A stretch of 64,000 bases of DNA from Haloterrigena sp. KLK7 (GTDB lineage: Archaea > Halobacteriota > Halobacteria > Halobacteriales > Natrialbaceae): NCBI RefSeq assembly GCF_037914945.1, contig NZ_CP149787.1, positions 1,488,001 through 1,552,000 on the forward strand, written 5' to 3'. Under the pieces are notes generated by a model. That model was not told the origin of the DNA. It did not search any database and saw nothing but the letters and a program-made list of their open reading frames with translations. Below are positions 35,744-44,617 of the stretch, in pieces (within the stretch, counting starts at the first letter, position 1; every line of letters begins with the position of its first letter). Made by a program: the position numbers and the translations under genes.

Positions 35744-37561
35744 ATGGAACTCAGAGTCAACACCGCCGCGACGGACCAGGAGGCACAGGCGATCGCGAAG
35801 GCGCTGGCATCCCACTTCGGGGAGGAGGTGGAACTCTACCCGAAGCGGGGCGACGACCTCCTCGCGACGGCCGCGCCGGAGGAGAGCGAGACCCCGACTG
35901 ACGCGAGCGAGGCCGCTGCGGAGGCGATCGACGCCGCGGCCGCCGGCGGCTCCAAAAATGCCGCGTCGTCCGGCGACGATCTCGGGCCGACCGATCGCGA
36001 AGCGACGCTTCGGGAGGAGATCGACGACATCCTCGAGGGCGGCCCCGAGAAGTACCGCGAGCGGCTCACCGAGCAGGGGAAGCTGTTCGTCCGGGACCGA
36101 CTGGACCTCTGGTTCGGGGAGGACGGTCTCGCCTTCGAGGACGGCAAGTTCGCGAACTTCGACTCGTGGCACCCCAGCGGACAGGAGGGCGAGGCGGAGT
36201 CGGGAGACCGACTGCCGGCGGACGGGCTGATCACCGGCGCCGCGGAGTTCGAGGGACGGGACGTCCACTTCATGGCCAACGACTTCACCGTTAAGGCGGG
36301 GTCGATGGCCGAGAAGGGCGTCGAGAAGTTCCTCCGGATGCAACAGCGCGCGCTGAAGACCGGCCGGCCCGTCCTCTACCTGATGGACTCCTCGGGCGGG
36401 CGAATCGACCAGCAGACCGGCTTCTTCGCCAACCGAGAGGGTATCGGGAAGTACTACTACAACCACTCGATGCTCTCCGGGCGCGTGCCCCAGATCTGCG
36501 TGCTCTACGGACCCTGCATCGCTGGTGCGGCCTACACCCCCGTCTTCGCGGACTTCACGGTCATGGTCCGCGATATGTCGGCGATGGCCATCGCCTCCCC
36601 GCGGATGGTCGAGATGGTCACCGGCGAGGAGATCGATCTCGACGAACTGGGCGGGCCGGACGTCCACGCTCGCCACTCGGGCAGCGCCGATTTGATCGCC
36701 GAGGACGAGGAGCACGCCCGCGAACTCGTCGCGCAGCTGATCGGCTACCTGCCCGACAACGCCGACGAGAACCCGCCCCGGACGGACGGCCGGGAGCCGA
36801 AACGGGCGCCCGCGGGGATCGACTCCGTCGTGCCGCAGGCGCCCAACCGCGGCTACGACATGTTCGACGTCATCGAGCGGATCGTCGACGCGGATTCGAC
36901 CCTCGAGCTCCGCCCCGAGTACGGATCGGAGATCATCACCGCCTTCGCCCGCATCGACGGCCGACCCGTCGGCATCGTCGCCAACCAGCCGAAACAGCGG
37001 GCCGGAGCCATCTTCCCCGACGCGGCCGAGAAGGCCGCGCAGTTCATCTGGACCTGCGACGCCTACGACGTGCCGCTGCTGTACCTCTGCGATACTCCCG
37101 GCTTCATGGCCGGCTCGGGGGTCGAGAAGGAGGGCATCTTAGAGCAGGGCAAGCGGATGATCTACGCGACGTCCTCGGCGACTGTACCCAAGCAGTCCGT
37201 GGTCGTCCGGAAGGCCTACGGTGCGGGGATCTACGCGATGTCGGGACCCGCCTACGACCCCGAGAGCGTGCTCGGACTGCCCAGCGGAGAGATCGCCATC
37301 ATGGGCCCCGAGGCGGCGATCAACGCCGTCTACGCGAACAAGCTGGCCGCGATCGACGACCCCGAAGAGCGCGCAGCGAAGGAGCAGGAGCTCCGCGAGG
37401 AGTACCGCGAGGACATCGACGTCCACCGGATGGCCAGCGAGGTCGTCATCGACGAGATCGTGCCGCCCAGCGAGCTCCGGGACGAACTCGAGGCCCGCTT
37501 CTCGTTCTACGAGACCGTCGAGAAGGACCTGCCGGACAAGAAACACGGAACGATCCTCTGA
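35744..37561 (+). CDS. Acyl-CoA carboxylase carboxyltransferase (PccB-type) subunit
   Basis: A 605-residue carboxyl transferase. The first 95 residues are an acidic, alanine-rich extension not typical of PccB. The core then shows LYLMDSSGGRIDQQ, LYGPCIAGAAYTP and LLYLCDTPGFMAGSG. The oxyanion loops fit propionyl-, methylcrotonyl- or acetyl-CoA carboxylases, or a methylmalonyl-CoA decarboxylase alpha subunit. No biotin carboxylase or BCCP gene lies within the window, so the full complex must use genes elsewhere. Its neighbours support degradation of branched or odd-chain acyl-CoA. Confidence 0.9.
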   Translation: MELRVNTAATDQEAQAIAKALASHFGEEVELYPKRGDDLLATAAPEESETPTDASEAAAEAIDAAAAGGSKNAASSGDDLGPTDREATLREEIDDILEGGPEKYRERLTEQGKLFVRDRLDLWFGEDGLAFEDGKFANFDSWHPSGQEGEAESGDRLPADGLITGAAEFEGRDVHFMANDFTVKAGSMAEKGVEKFLRMQQRALKTGRPVLYLMDSSGGRIDQQTGFFANREGIGKYYYNHSMLSGRVPQICVLYGPCIAGAAYTPVFADFTVMVRDMSAMAIASPRMVEMVTGEEIDLDELGGPDVHARHSGSADLIAEDEEHARELVAQLIGYLPDNADENPPRTDGREPKRAPAGIDSVVPQAPNRGYDMFDVIERIVDADSTLELRPEYGSEIITAFARIDGRPVGIVANQPKQRAGAIFPDAAEKAAQFIWTCDAYDVPLLYLCDTPGFMAGSGVEKEGILEQGKRMIYATSSATVPKQSVVVRKAYGAGIYAMSGPAYDPESVLGLPSGEIAIMGPEAAINAVYANKLAAIDDPEERAAKEQELREEYREDIDVHRMASEVVIDEIVPPSELRDELEARFSFYETVEKDLPDKKHGTIL

Positions 37562-37628
37562 GGTGCGCGCTCGAGTCGAAACGATCCCCCACCACACCGA
37601 CCCCACTGAAACGAATTCCACCGAACCC

Positions 37629-38144
37629 ATGACAGGTCTGTACTACGAGGAGTTCGAGGTCGGCCAGACCATCGAACACGAGCGACGGCGCACGATATCG
37701 GAGAGCGACAACCAGCGCTTCTGCGACATGACGATGAACCAGCAGCCGCTGCACTTGGACGCGGACTTCGCCGAAGACACCGACTTCGGCGAGCGGCTGG
37801 TCAACGGGCTCTACACGATGAGCCTCGCGGTCGGCATCACGATTCCCGAGACGACCGACGGGACCATCGTCGCCAACCTCTCCTACGATAACGTCGAGCA
37901 CCCCGAGCCGGTGTTCCACGGCGATACGATCCGGGTGCAGTCAACGGTCACGGACAAACGCGAGACCAGCGACGGCGAGCGCGGCGTCGTCACCATGCAC
38001 GTCGAGGTGTTCACGGTGAACGACGGTCCCGCGAGCGAAGCGAGTGGGACCTCGTCGGACGAGTCCGACGGTGCCGACGAACCGCTGGTCTGTGAGTTCG
38101 ATCGCACGGTGCTCTCGCTGAAACGCGAGCACGCCGCGGAGTGA
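37629..38144 (+). CDS. MaoC-like hot-dog dehydratase
   Basis: A 171-residue MaoC/enoyl-CoA hydratase 2-type protein. The motif DNQRFCDMTMNQQPLHLDADFAED fits the hydratase catalytic Asp-His dyad region (key residues N44, H49), followed by ERLVNGLYTM. The usual HG after it is NG here. An acidic loop near residue 140 is an insertion. The start at ATG 37629 is chosen because longer in-frame sequence overlaps the carboxylase gene. Probably hydrates or dehydrates an acyl-CoA made by the upstream enzymes. Confidence 0.85.
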   Translation: MTGLYYEEFEVGQTIEHERRRTISESDNQRFCDMTMNQQPLHLDADFAEDTDFGERLVNGLYTMSLAVGITIPETTDGTIVANLSYDNVEHPEPVFHGDTIRVQSTVTDKRETSDGERGVVTMHVEVFTVNDGPASEASGTSSDESDGADEPLVCEFDRTVLSLKREHAAE

Positions 38145-38167
38145 CGGCAGACGGCGATTCGACCGCC

Positions 38168-38241
38168 CGCTCCGGCTCCGATCCATCCGCTCCGGCTCCG
38201 ATCCATCCGCTCCGACTCCGATCCATCCGCTCCGACTCCGA
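38168..38241. repeat. 20-bp tandem repeat, about 3.7 units
   Basis: Three full copies of CGCTCCGGCTCCGATCCATC and a partial fourth; the last units have an A in place of a G (GACTCC). It lies 24 bases after the MaoC stop in a 596-base gap between convergent genes. Units abut directly, with no spacers. Confidence 0.85.
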
Positions 38242-38259
38242 CTGACGAACCGGCGTGCG

Positions 38260-38396
38260 GTGGCGCGCGCTGTCGAGGGTCTGAGCGAAAGCGAGGACCC
38301 GCGACGAAACCGTGCGAGGGATGAGCGAACGAGTTTGCGAGTGAGCGAATCGGCTGGGGAGGGCGTGGCGACCCCCAGCCGCCACGATGAGCAGCG
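38260..38396 (+). repeat. Dispersed intergenic hairpin repeat, copy A
   Basis: Begins GTGGCGCGCGCTGTCG and ends GCCACGATGAGCAG. It holds a 10-pair stem (one mismatch) with loop TGAGCGAAAGCGAG, the block GTGCGAGGGATGAGCGA, the core GAGCGAATCGGCTGGGGAGG, and a terminal stem GTGGCG...CGCCAC. Four more copies occur in the window (38493, 44356, 51844, 53778). This copy faces copy E about 95 bases away. Together with the tandem repeat they account for much of the non-coding stretch 38145-38740; the spacer 38397-38492 shows nothing recognisable. Confidence 0.85.
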
Positions 38397-38492
38397 TACC
38401 TGTTCTGTCTCGGCTCCGTCGAATCCGCTAGTCCCGTTCGAACGTGACTGAACGGTGTGCTCGAGGGAAATGCGGACGAACCCGAGAACTGT

Positions 38493-38678
38493 GCTGCTGA
38501 CCCTGGCAACGGGGAGTTGCCACATCCTCCCCAGCCGATTCGCTCCCTGCGTCTGCTCACGGCGCTTCGCGCCGTTCGCATGGTATGCGGGACCTTCGGT
38601 CCCGCACTATTCGCTCATCCCTCGCGCGGCTTCGAGACGCGGATCGTCAGTGACTCACCGCATCTCAGCGCGCGCCAT
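38493..38678 (-). repeat. Dispersed intergenic hairpin repeat, copy E
   Basis: Bottom-strand copy of the family; 186 bp. Its 5' stem is GAGATGCGG / CCGCGTCTC (one G-T pair). It carries two extra hairpins: a 9-pair stem with TTC loop at 38586-38606 and a 6-pair stem at 38560-38574. The 3' stem is TGGCAAC/GTTGCCA. It points toward copy A. The remaining gap to the amidohydrolase stop at 38741 contains nothing clear. Confidence 0.8.
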
Positions 38679-38740
38679 CGGACGCTGTTCTTGGTTGTCC
38701 GCGATGTGTTTCGCACTGATATACATCGCTGATAGGAGGA

Positions 38741-39646
38741 TCAGTCCGAAGAATCCACGACAGCGTCGTCCTCGAGCCCCAAATACTCGAGCGCGGTCCG
38801 GTAGAAGATATCTCGTGCGGCCTCCCGCGGAAGGTCCCGACCGAGCAACTGTGCCCGCTCCTCGCGGTACGGATACGGAATATTCGGGAAATCGGAGCCG
38901 TACATGATCGACTCCGAACACTCGACGAGCGCCGCGTCCGAAATCGACGACGGATCGAACCCCATCGTTTCCGGTGCGGACGTCGACATCGCGAAGGTCG
39001 TATCCAGATAGGCCCCCTCGTACTCGCGGGCGAACGCGAGGAATCGATCGGTCTCGTAGGTCCCCATGTGGGCACAGCAGACCCGTAGCTCCGGATACGA
39101 CTCGAGCAGTTCCTCGAAGACGTCCGCGCCGACGTAGGGGCTCCCCTCGTACAGCGGCGCCGTCCCGCCGTGGTAGGTGATCGGCCGGTCGTAGTCGGCG
39201 GCGACCTCGAGCGCGGGCGCGAGCCGCGAGTCCGCGGGCTGACACTCCTGGACGGGACAGTGGATCTTCAGGCCGCGGGCGCCGGCCTCGAAGGCGTCGC
39301 GGACGACGGCCGCAGGGTCATCGTCGTCGGGGTGGACCGTCGCGAACGGAATCAGGAAGTCGGAGGCGTCGGCCTGCTCGAGGAGCCACTCGTTCAGGTC
39401 GGTCGCGAGGCCCGGCTCGTGAGCGTACGGGAGGGCGACGTAGGCCTCGACGCCGGCCGACCGGAGGACGTCCTCGACGTCGGCTCGAGCCGTCGGCGTC
39501 GAGAACTCCCAGTCGGTTTCGGCGCTGAGCGTTCGCTGAATGGCGGCCGCCAGCCGGTCGGGAAACAGGTGCGTGTGGGCGTCGATGGCCGGCCGAAAGG
39601 CGGTCGAGCGGTCGTCGGCGTCCGTCGATCGATCGGAAGCTGGCAT
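38741..39646 (-). CDS. Amidohydrolase-2 family metal-dependent hydrolase
   Basis: A 301-residue TIM-barrel enzyme. Metal-binding motifs: AIDAHTHLFP (HxH), GLKIHCPVQ, YHGGTAPLYEG, CAHMG and MYGSDFPNIPYP with the catalytic aspartate. The family (ACMSD-like) hydrolyses or decarboxylates small aromatic and related acids. Start set at MPASDRSTD; 13 more residues are possible upstream. It lies beside acyl-CoA genes, so a decarboxylase or hydrolase in the same catabolic route is plausible, not proven. Confidence 0.87.
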   Translation of the reverse strand: MPASDRSTDADDRSTAFRPAIDAHTHLFPDRLAAAIQRTLSAETDWEFSTPTARADVEDVLRSAGVEAYVALPYAHEPGLATDLNEWLLEQADASDFLIPFATVHPDDDDPAAVVRDAFEAGARGLKIHCPVQECQPADSRLAPALEVAADYDRPITYHGGTAPLYEGSPYVGADVFEELLESYPELRVCCAHMGTYETDRFLAFAREYEGAYLDTTFAMSTSAPETMGFDPSSISDAALVECSESIMYGSDFPNIPYPYREERAQLLGRDLPREAARDIFYRTALEYLGLEDDAVVDSSD

Positions 39647-39828
39647 CTGAATCAGTGAGAGTCGAGGCTCGAGGACGGCTACCACAGGAACGGTGATAGG
39701 CGTACCGCCGGCGGCGGATGGCCCGTCGGTTCGCGGTCGTGGGGTCGTCGCTCGAGAGTTGTTCGAGAGTGGCTCGAGAGCCGCGGAAATTATGGGCGCC
39801 CGTATAGTGCGTGTGGGTAGAACACCAC

Positions 39829-40218
39829 ATGACCCGGCCAGTCGAGGGCGAGACCCACACGTTCGAGCGGACGTTCACGACCGACGACGTCGAGCGGTTC
39901 GCGGAGCTCTCCCGCGACAGACAGCCGATCCACACCGAGCCGGACGAGGACGGCCGCCTGGTGGTCCACGGCCTGCTGACCGCGACGGTCCCGACGAAGA
40001 TCGGCGGCGACCTCGAGGTGCTGGCGCGGTCGATGGACCTCGAGTTCGTTCGACCGGTCTACACCGGCCAGCGCATCACCTGCACGTGGACGTTCGAATC
40101 GGTCGCGGAGCGCGACGATCGCTACGTGATCGGTGTCGACGTGGACTGCGAGAACGGCGACGGGGAAGCGGTGCTCACCGGTAGCGTCGAGGGCGTCATC
40201 TGGAAGGACGAGAGCTAA
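39829..40218 (+). CDS. MaoC-type enoyl-CoA hydratase
   Basis: A 129-residue single hot-dog protein of the R-specific enoyl-CoA hydratase family. The catalytic motif is well kept: SRDRQPIHTEPDEDGRLVVH followed by GLL. Start at MTRPVEGETH; six residues more upstream are less likely. It ends four bases into the convergent PolD small-subunit gene (stops overlap). Length fits PhaJ-like monomers. Confidence 0.87.
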   Translation: MTRPVEGETHTFERTFTTDDVERFAELSRDRQPIHTEPDEDGRLVVHGLLTATVPTKIGGDLEVLARSMDLEFVRPVYTGQRITCTWTFESVAERDDRYVIGVDVDCENGDGEAVLTGSVEGVIWKDES

Positions 40219-41825
40219 CTGAACTTCTGGACCGTCACGTCGAGCGTGTCGAGGTCGACGATCGGCGCGTAGCCGGCGTCGGGATCGATGTTGACGCTCT
40301 TCTGGAAGTCGGTCTGGGCCTGCCAGCAGCCCGAGTTAATGGCGAGCACGTTGTGGTACTTGCCGAAGCCGAGCTTGTGGACGTGGCCCGTGTGGAAGAT
40401 GTCGGGGACCTCCTCCATCACGAGGTAGTCCCGCTCTTCGGGCGCGAGTCGGGTGTGGCCCCCGAACTGCGGGGCGACGTGGCGCTTCTTCAGGAGCTGG
40501 TACATCGCCTTGTGCGGGTCGTCGTAGCTGGCCTTCTCCTCGGGGAGTTCGGCGATGACCTCGTCCAGGCTGACGCCGTGGTACATCAGCACGGAGACGC
40601 CCTCGAGGGTCACCGTCGAGGGATTGCTCACGATCTGTGGATCGTGGGCGGACATGATCTCCCGCAGTTCCTCGTCGAACCCGGGCTGGGGCTCCGCGAG
40701 GCGGACCGCGTCGTGGTTGCCCGGGATCATCACGATCTCGATGTCGCCGGGAATCTTCTTCAGGTGCTCGCTGAAGGCCTCGTACTGCTCGTAGATGTCG
40801 ACGATATCGAGTTCCTCGTCCTGATCGGGGTAGACGCCGACGCCCTCGACCATGTCGCCGGCCAACAGCAGGTACTCGACGTGTTGGGCCTGCTCGGTGT
40901 GCAGCCAGTCGGCGAATCGGTTCCAGGCGTCCGCCATGAACTCCTGGCTGCCGACGTGGACGTCGCTGATCAGCGCCGCCTGCACGTGTCGGTCCGCGGT
41001 CGACGGCTCGTGCGTTCGCGGAATGTCGGGGAAGTACATCGAGTCGACGAAGGCGATCCCCGAGTCGTCCGCCAGCGTCCCCTCCATCGCCAGCACCTCG
41101 TCGCAGAGCAGTTCGTCGACCAGATCGACGTACTCGCGGTCTTTCATCACCAGCCACGGGAAGGTCCCGGTCGCGTCCTCGAGTTCGATCAGCCAGTGGC
41201 CGCTGGCCGTCGACCGGATGTCGTTGACCAGTCCGACCATCGCGACGTCGCTGCCGCCGGGCATGTCCTGAATGGCCGACGCCGGCCGGTGGTTGACCCG
41301 CCCGCGGAGTTTCGAGCCCAGTCTGTCGAGCCGGTCCCGGAAGACGGCGACGAAGTCCTCGTACTCGCCGGTTCCGGTGCTCTGGCCGGTCATGTCTCCG
41401 TCGATCTCCAGCGATCGGAGCTCCGGGTCGATCGAACGGTCGGTGTCTCCTCCCCCCTCCGTTTCAACTGGAGCTGTCCCGCCCGTAGTCGTCGTATCGG
41501 CCATATCGTCTCCAGTTGAAACAGTGGAGTCAGACGGCGCGCCGGTAGCGCCGTCGGCTTCCGAATCCGCGGTCGCGCCGACTGACGGCTCGGCCGTCGA
41601 ATTCGCTGTCGTCGAGTCCGCGGTCCTCGAGTCCGACCGGGAGAGGGCCGCGTCGACGTGGTCGGTCCGGACGACCAGCGCGTCCTCGGGGAGGTCCTCG
41701 ACGACGCGCTCGAGGGCCGCCTGCGGGTTCTCGGCGGCGGCGAGGCGGGTGACGGCCTCGCGCTCGGCGTTGTAGCCGCGACTGGTGAGTTCGCTGACGA
41801 TCCGGGCCGACGCCTCGAGTGGCAC
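40215..41825 (-). CDS. polD1: DNA polymerase D small subunit (DP1)
   Basis: Small, exonuclease-bearing subunit of archaeal replicative polymerase D. Of 536 residues, the C-terminal two thirds carry the calcineurin-like phosphoesterase motifs: ALISDVHVGSQ, LAGDMVEG, VMIPGNHDAVR and FHTGHVHKLG, after an OB-fold part. The N-terminus VPLEASARIVSELTSRGYNAE is typical of haloarchaeal DP1, which sets a GTG start at 41823-41825. Between about residues 60 and 150 lies a Ser/Thr/Asp-rich linker unlike the family; its DNA carries two Orc-box-like words (see 41451-41528). Confidence 0.92.
   Translation of the reverse strand: MPLEASARIVSELTSRGYNAEREAVTRLAAAENPQAALERVVEDLPEDALVVRTDHVDAALSRSDSRTADSTTANSTAEPSVGATADSEADGATGAPSDSTVSTGDDMADTTTTGGTAPVETEGGGDTDRSIDPELRSLEIDGDMTGQSTGTGEYEDFVAVFRDRLDRLGSKLRGRVNHRPASAIQDMPGGSDVAMVGLVNDIRSTASGHWLIELEDATGTFPWLVMKDREYVDLVDELLCDEVLAMEGTLADDSGIAFVDSMYFPDIPRTHEPSTADRHVQAALISDVHVGSQEFMADAWNRFADWLHTEQAQHVEYLLLAGDMVEGVGVYPDQDEELDIVDIYEQYEAFSEHLKKIPGDIEIVMIPGNHDAVRLAEPQPGFDEELREIMSAHDPQIVSNPSTVTLEGVSVLMYHGVSLDEVIAELPEEKASYDDPHKAMYQLLKKRHVAPQFGGHTRLAPEERDYLVMEEVPDIFHTGHVHKLGFGKYHNVLAINSGCWQAQTDFQKSVNIDPDAGYAPIVDLDTLDVTVQKFS
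41451..41528. promoter_or_regulatory. Inverted pair of Orc-box-like sequences inside the DP1 linker
   Basis: CCCCCCTCCGTTTCAACTGG at 41452-41471 and CTCCAGTTGAAAC at 41510-41522 form an inverted repeat of 13 bases (GTTTCAACTGGAG / CTCCAGTTGAAAC). The first also carries the C-run that flanks the origin Orc boxes. They lie in low-complexity coding DNA. Whether Orc1 binds here is unknown. Confidence 0.4.
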
Positions 41826-42054
41826 ACGCGTCGCATTCGCGAGCGACGAGAAAAGGATACCGTAATCGGTGTCCCCGACCGGGGTGGGTCTGCAGCGAGC
41901 GGGAAGGGGCCGAGCACCAGTAACATTATTTCCGCGAGCGATAATTCTACCCCAATGGTAGGATCCGACGGGCTCGGTCCTCGAGCGCGGGTGGGATTCG
42001 ATACCCCCCACCGGAGCAGAAAGTTGATTGGACGCCCCGGCGAAACGGGTGACG

Positions 42055-43029
42055 ATGAGCGGCTCTAGCTCCGGTGACGCGTCCGACGATCCCGACGACG
42101 TTTCCGCTCCCGATCCCGATCGTCCGAACGATCGGGAGCGGAATCGCGGGGATCGAAACGCGGCCGACGGTCCCGCCCCGGGCAGGGGCGACTCGAGTGC
42201 GGCTACTCCGGCGTCCGACGACGGCGTGACGATCGAAGACGACGGCGTCGTTCGCTGGTTTCTCCGATCCGAGGACGAGAACGTCCTCTTCGCCCGCGAC
42301 GTGCTCAGCAGCGTCGCGATCGTCGCCGTCATCGGACTGATCCTGTTCGGCGTCAGCGGCGTCTGGCCGCCGCTGGTCGCCGTCGAAAGTCCCAGCATGG
42401 ACCCGAACATGAAGACCGGTGACCTCATCTTCGTCGTCGAGGACGATCGGTTCGTCGGCGACGGCGCCGCCGCCGGTACCGGCGTGGTCACCCTCGAGAA
42501 CGGGCGGGAGAGCGGCTACCAGAAGTTCAACAAACCCGGCGACGTGATCGTCTTCCAGCCGAACGGAAACGAGCGGCGGACACCGATCATCCACCGCGCC
42601 CACTTCAGGGTCGAAGAGGGCGAGAACTGGGTCGACACCAAGGCCGACGAGGAGATCGTCGGCGACATCACCTGCGCGGACGTCACCACCTGTCCGGCGC
42701 CGTACGACGGATTCGTCACGAAAGGTGACGCGAACAGCAACTACGATCAGATCGCGGGAGGCGCGAACACGAACGTCGTCAAATCCGAGTGGGTCACCGG
42801 CAAAGCGATGTTCCGGGTCCCGTGGCTCGGCAACATCCGCCTGACCTTCGACAAACTCCTCGGCGGCATGGTCGCCCCCTCCCCGACGGGTCCGACTCCC
42901 ACCGTCAACAGTGCGCCGGCTCCCACGACTCCGGACGCACCCGCGACTCCGGCGAGTCTCGCCGGCGCGACCGGGTTCGCAGCCCTCGGCGGCGGCGCCG
43001 TCACCGCCATCGGACGGAGACGACACTGA
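42055..43029 (+). CDS. Signal peptidase I (archaeal Sec11 type), first copy
   Basis: Membrane serine protease that removes Sec signal peptides. In 324 residues, an acidic N-terminal tail (about 1-60) precedes a membrane helix (VLSSVAIVAVIGLILFGVSG). The S26 motifs follow: SPSMDPNM with Ser114, IIHRAHF with His180 and TKGDANSNYD with Asp225, a Ser-His-Asp set as in archaeal/eukaryotic SPases. A Pro/Thr-rich C-terminal stalk ends with a second membrane segment (GATGFAALGGGAVTAIG) and a basic RRRH tail, unlike the short Sec11. A close tandem copy follows. Confidence 0.92.
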   Translation: MSGSSSGDASDDPDDVSAPDPDRPNDRERNRGDRNAADGPAPGRGDSSAATPASDDGVTIEDDGVVRWFLRSEDENVLFARDVLSSVAIVAVIGLILFGVSGVWPPLVAVESPSMDPNMKTGDLIFVVEDDRFVGDGAAAGTGVVTLENGRESGYQKFNKPGDVIVFQPNGNERRTPIIHRAHFRVEEGENWVDTKADEEIVGDITCADVTTCPAPYDGFVTKGDANSNYDQIAGGANTNVVKSEWVTGKAMFRVPWLGNIRLTFDKLLGGMVAPSPTGPTPTVNSAPAPTTPDAPATPASLAGATGFAALGGGAVTAIGRRRH

Positions 43030-43268
43030 CGGATCGTCCGACGCAGTTTGCGGGACTCCCTGTACTCATTTCTGCAGGACGTGATCGCGACTCGAGTATC
43101 TCGAGCAGTTCTCGGACGTCGTTCCGAAATACGGGTCGGTGTTGTCGAGATATGCCGGCGTTCAACCGTTCATGATAGCGATGTCCGTTTTCGACAGTTC
43201 CGGAGTTCGTTTCCACCAGACACTCGATAACAGAAAGCTGATTGATAGGCGCAACGAAGCGGGTGGCA

Positions 43269-44222
43269 ATGAGTGGTGGCTCCGTCGATCCCTCCAGTGG
43301 GTCGAGTGATGGCGGCGGTTCGGAACGAGACGCTCAAACTGCGGGCGATCCCTCACCACGCGGAGAGCCATCGAACAGGTTCGGGGCAGAGTCGGATAGC
43401 GAAGAGACAGCACGCGTGACGATCGAAGACGACGGCGTCGTTCGCTGGTTTCTCCGGTCCGAGGACGAGAACGTCCTCTTCGCCCGCGACATGCTCAGCA
43501 GCGTCGTGATCGTCGCCGTCATCGGACTGATCCTGTTCGGCGTCAGCGGCGTCTGGCCGCCGCTGGTCGCCGTCGAAAGCCCCAGCATGGACCCGAACAT
43601 GAAGACCGGTGACCTCATCTTCGTCGCCGAGGACGATCGGTTCGTCGGCGACGGCGCCGTCGCCGATACCGGGGTGGTCACCCTCGAGAACGGGCGGGAG
43701 AGCGGCCACGAAAAGTTCGGTAATCCCGGCGACGTGATCGTCTTCCGGCCGAACGGAAACGAGCGGACGACGCCGATCATCCATCGCGCCCACTTCTGGG
43801 TCGAAGAGGACGAGAACTGGGTCGAGACCAAGGCCGACGAGGATATCATCGGCGATATCACCTGTGCCGACATCGATGACGAAATCTGTCCGGCAGATCA
43901 CGCCGGTTTCATCACGAAGGGCGACGCGAACTCCAACTACGACCAGGTCAGTAGGACGAGCGGTGCGGACACGGGCGTCGTTAAATCCGAGTGGATCGCC
44001 GGCAAAGCGATGTTCCGGATCCCGTGGGTCGGCAACATCCGCCTGACCTTCGATAAGTTCCTCGGCGGCACGCTCACCCCGTCAACGGCTCCGACTCTCG
44101 ACGGCGTCTCGAGTCCGGAATCCCCGTCTACAGCCGCCAACCCGCCCGGTATCGCAGGCATGACTGGACTCGCAGCCTGTGGAGGCGGCGCCGTCACTGC
44201 CATCGGTCGACGACGGAACTGA
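43269..44222 (+). CDS. Signal peptidase I, tandem second copy
   Basis: A 317-residue paralogue of the preceding gene with the same order: acidic tail, membrane helix, SPSMDPNM, IIHRAHF, TKGDANSNYD, stalk and C-terminal helix. All three catalytic residues are kept. DNA from about 43416 on is nearly identical to DNA from about 42226 (offset 1190), while the tails differ, as expected of a duplication with central gene conversion. The start MSGGSVDPS is the equivalent of MSGSSSGD in copy one. Differing tails may give different substrates or timing. Confidence 0.92.
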   Translation: MSGGSVDPSSGSSDGGGSERDAQTAGDPSPRGEPSNRFGAESDSEETARVTIEDDGVVRWFLRSEDENVLFARDMLSSVVIVAVIGLILFGVSGVWPPLVAVESPSMDPNMKTGDLIFVAEDDRFVGDGAVADTGVVTLENGRESGHEKFGNPGDVIVFRPNGNERTTPIIHRAHFWVEEDENWVETKADEDIIGDITCADIDDEICPADHAGFITKGDANSNYDQVSRTSGADTGVVKSEWIAGKAMFRIPWVGNIRLTFDKFLGGTLTPSTAPTLDGVSSPESPSTAANPPGIAGMTGLAACGGGAVTAIGRRRN

Positions 44223-44355
44223 TCCACAGCTCCGGCAATTGGCGGCGGGATTCGGGACGTACCGTTCTCACGTTTCTGATTTCGACGGGTGACTCGAGGC
44301 CGACTACTAGCTGTCCGGCTGAAAACAACGGACCTCGAACCGAGACACCGAATCG

Positions 44356-44481
44356 GTGGCGTGCGCTGTCGGCCGTCCGAACGACAGTGAGGGCGGACGA
44401 TGACAGTGCGCGAGGGATGAGCGACTGCAAGGAGCGAATCGGCTGGGGAGGGTGTGGCACACCCCGTTGCCACGATAGCAG
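44356..44481 (+). repeat. Dispersed intergenic hairpin repeat, copy B
   Basis: Begins GTGGCGTGCGCTGTCG and ends CCGTTGCCACGATAGCAG. The first stem is CTGTC...GACAG with an inner CGTCCG/CGGACG; the terminal stem is GTGGCA...TGCCAC. It fills the middle of the 395-base gap (44223-44617) between the signal peptidase and a convergent lipoprotein gene; the rest of the gap shows nothing else. Confidence 0.85.
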
Positions 44482-44617
44482 AGCGTCCTGTACGGGAACG
44501 GGGCACACCGAACGACAGCAGAACACGCTGGACACCGCAGACAAGTCCGGGTCGGTTACTCGTCGCTCGCTTTCGCATCAGTCGTGATCGTGCGTCGCCG
44601 CAATGTATCGGTCGCAA

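Noticed and set aside
38168-38241. CRISPR array
   Set aside because: Repeats are only 20 bp and abut with no spacers; no cas gene is present.
38455-38907. Open frames within the intergenic repeats (also at 44387-44587, 51865-52110)
   Set aside because: They run through the hairpin repeats, and their sequences are Ser/Arg/His-rich and not conserved between repeat copies; the DNA structure explains the sequence better than coding does.
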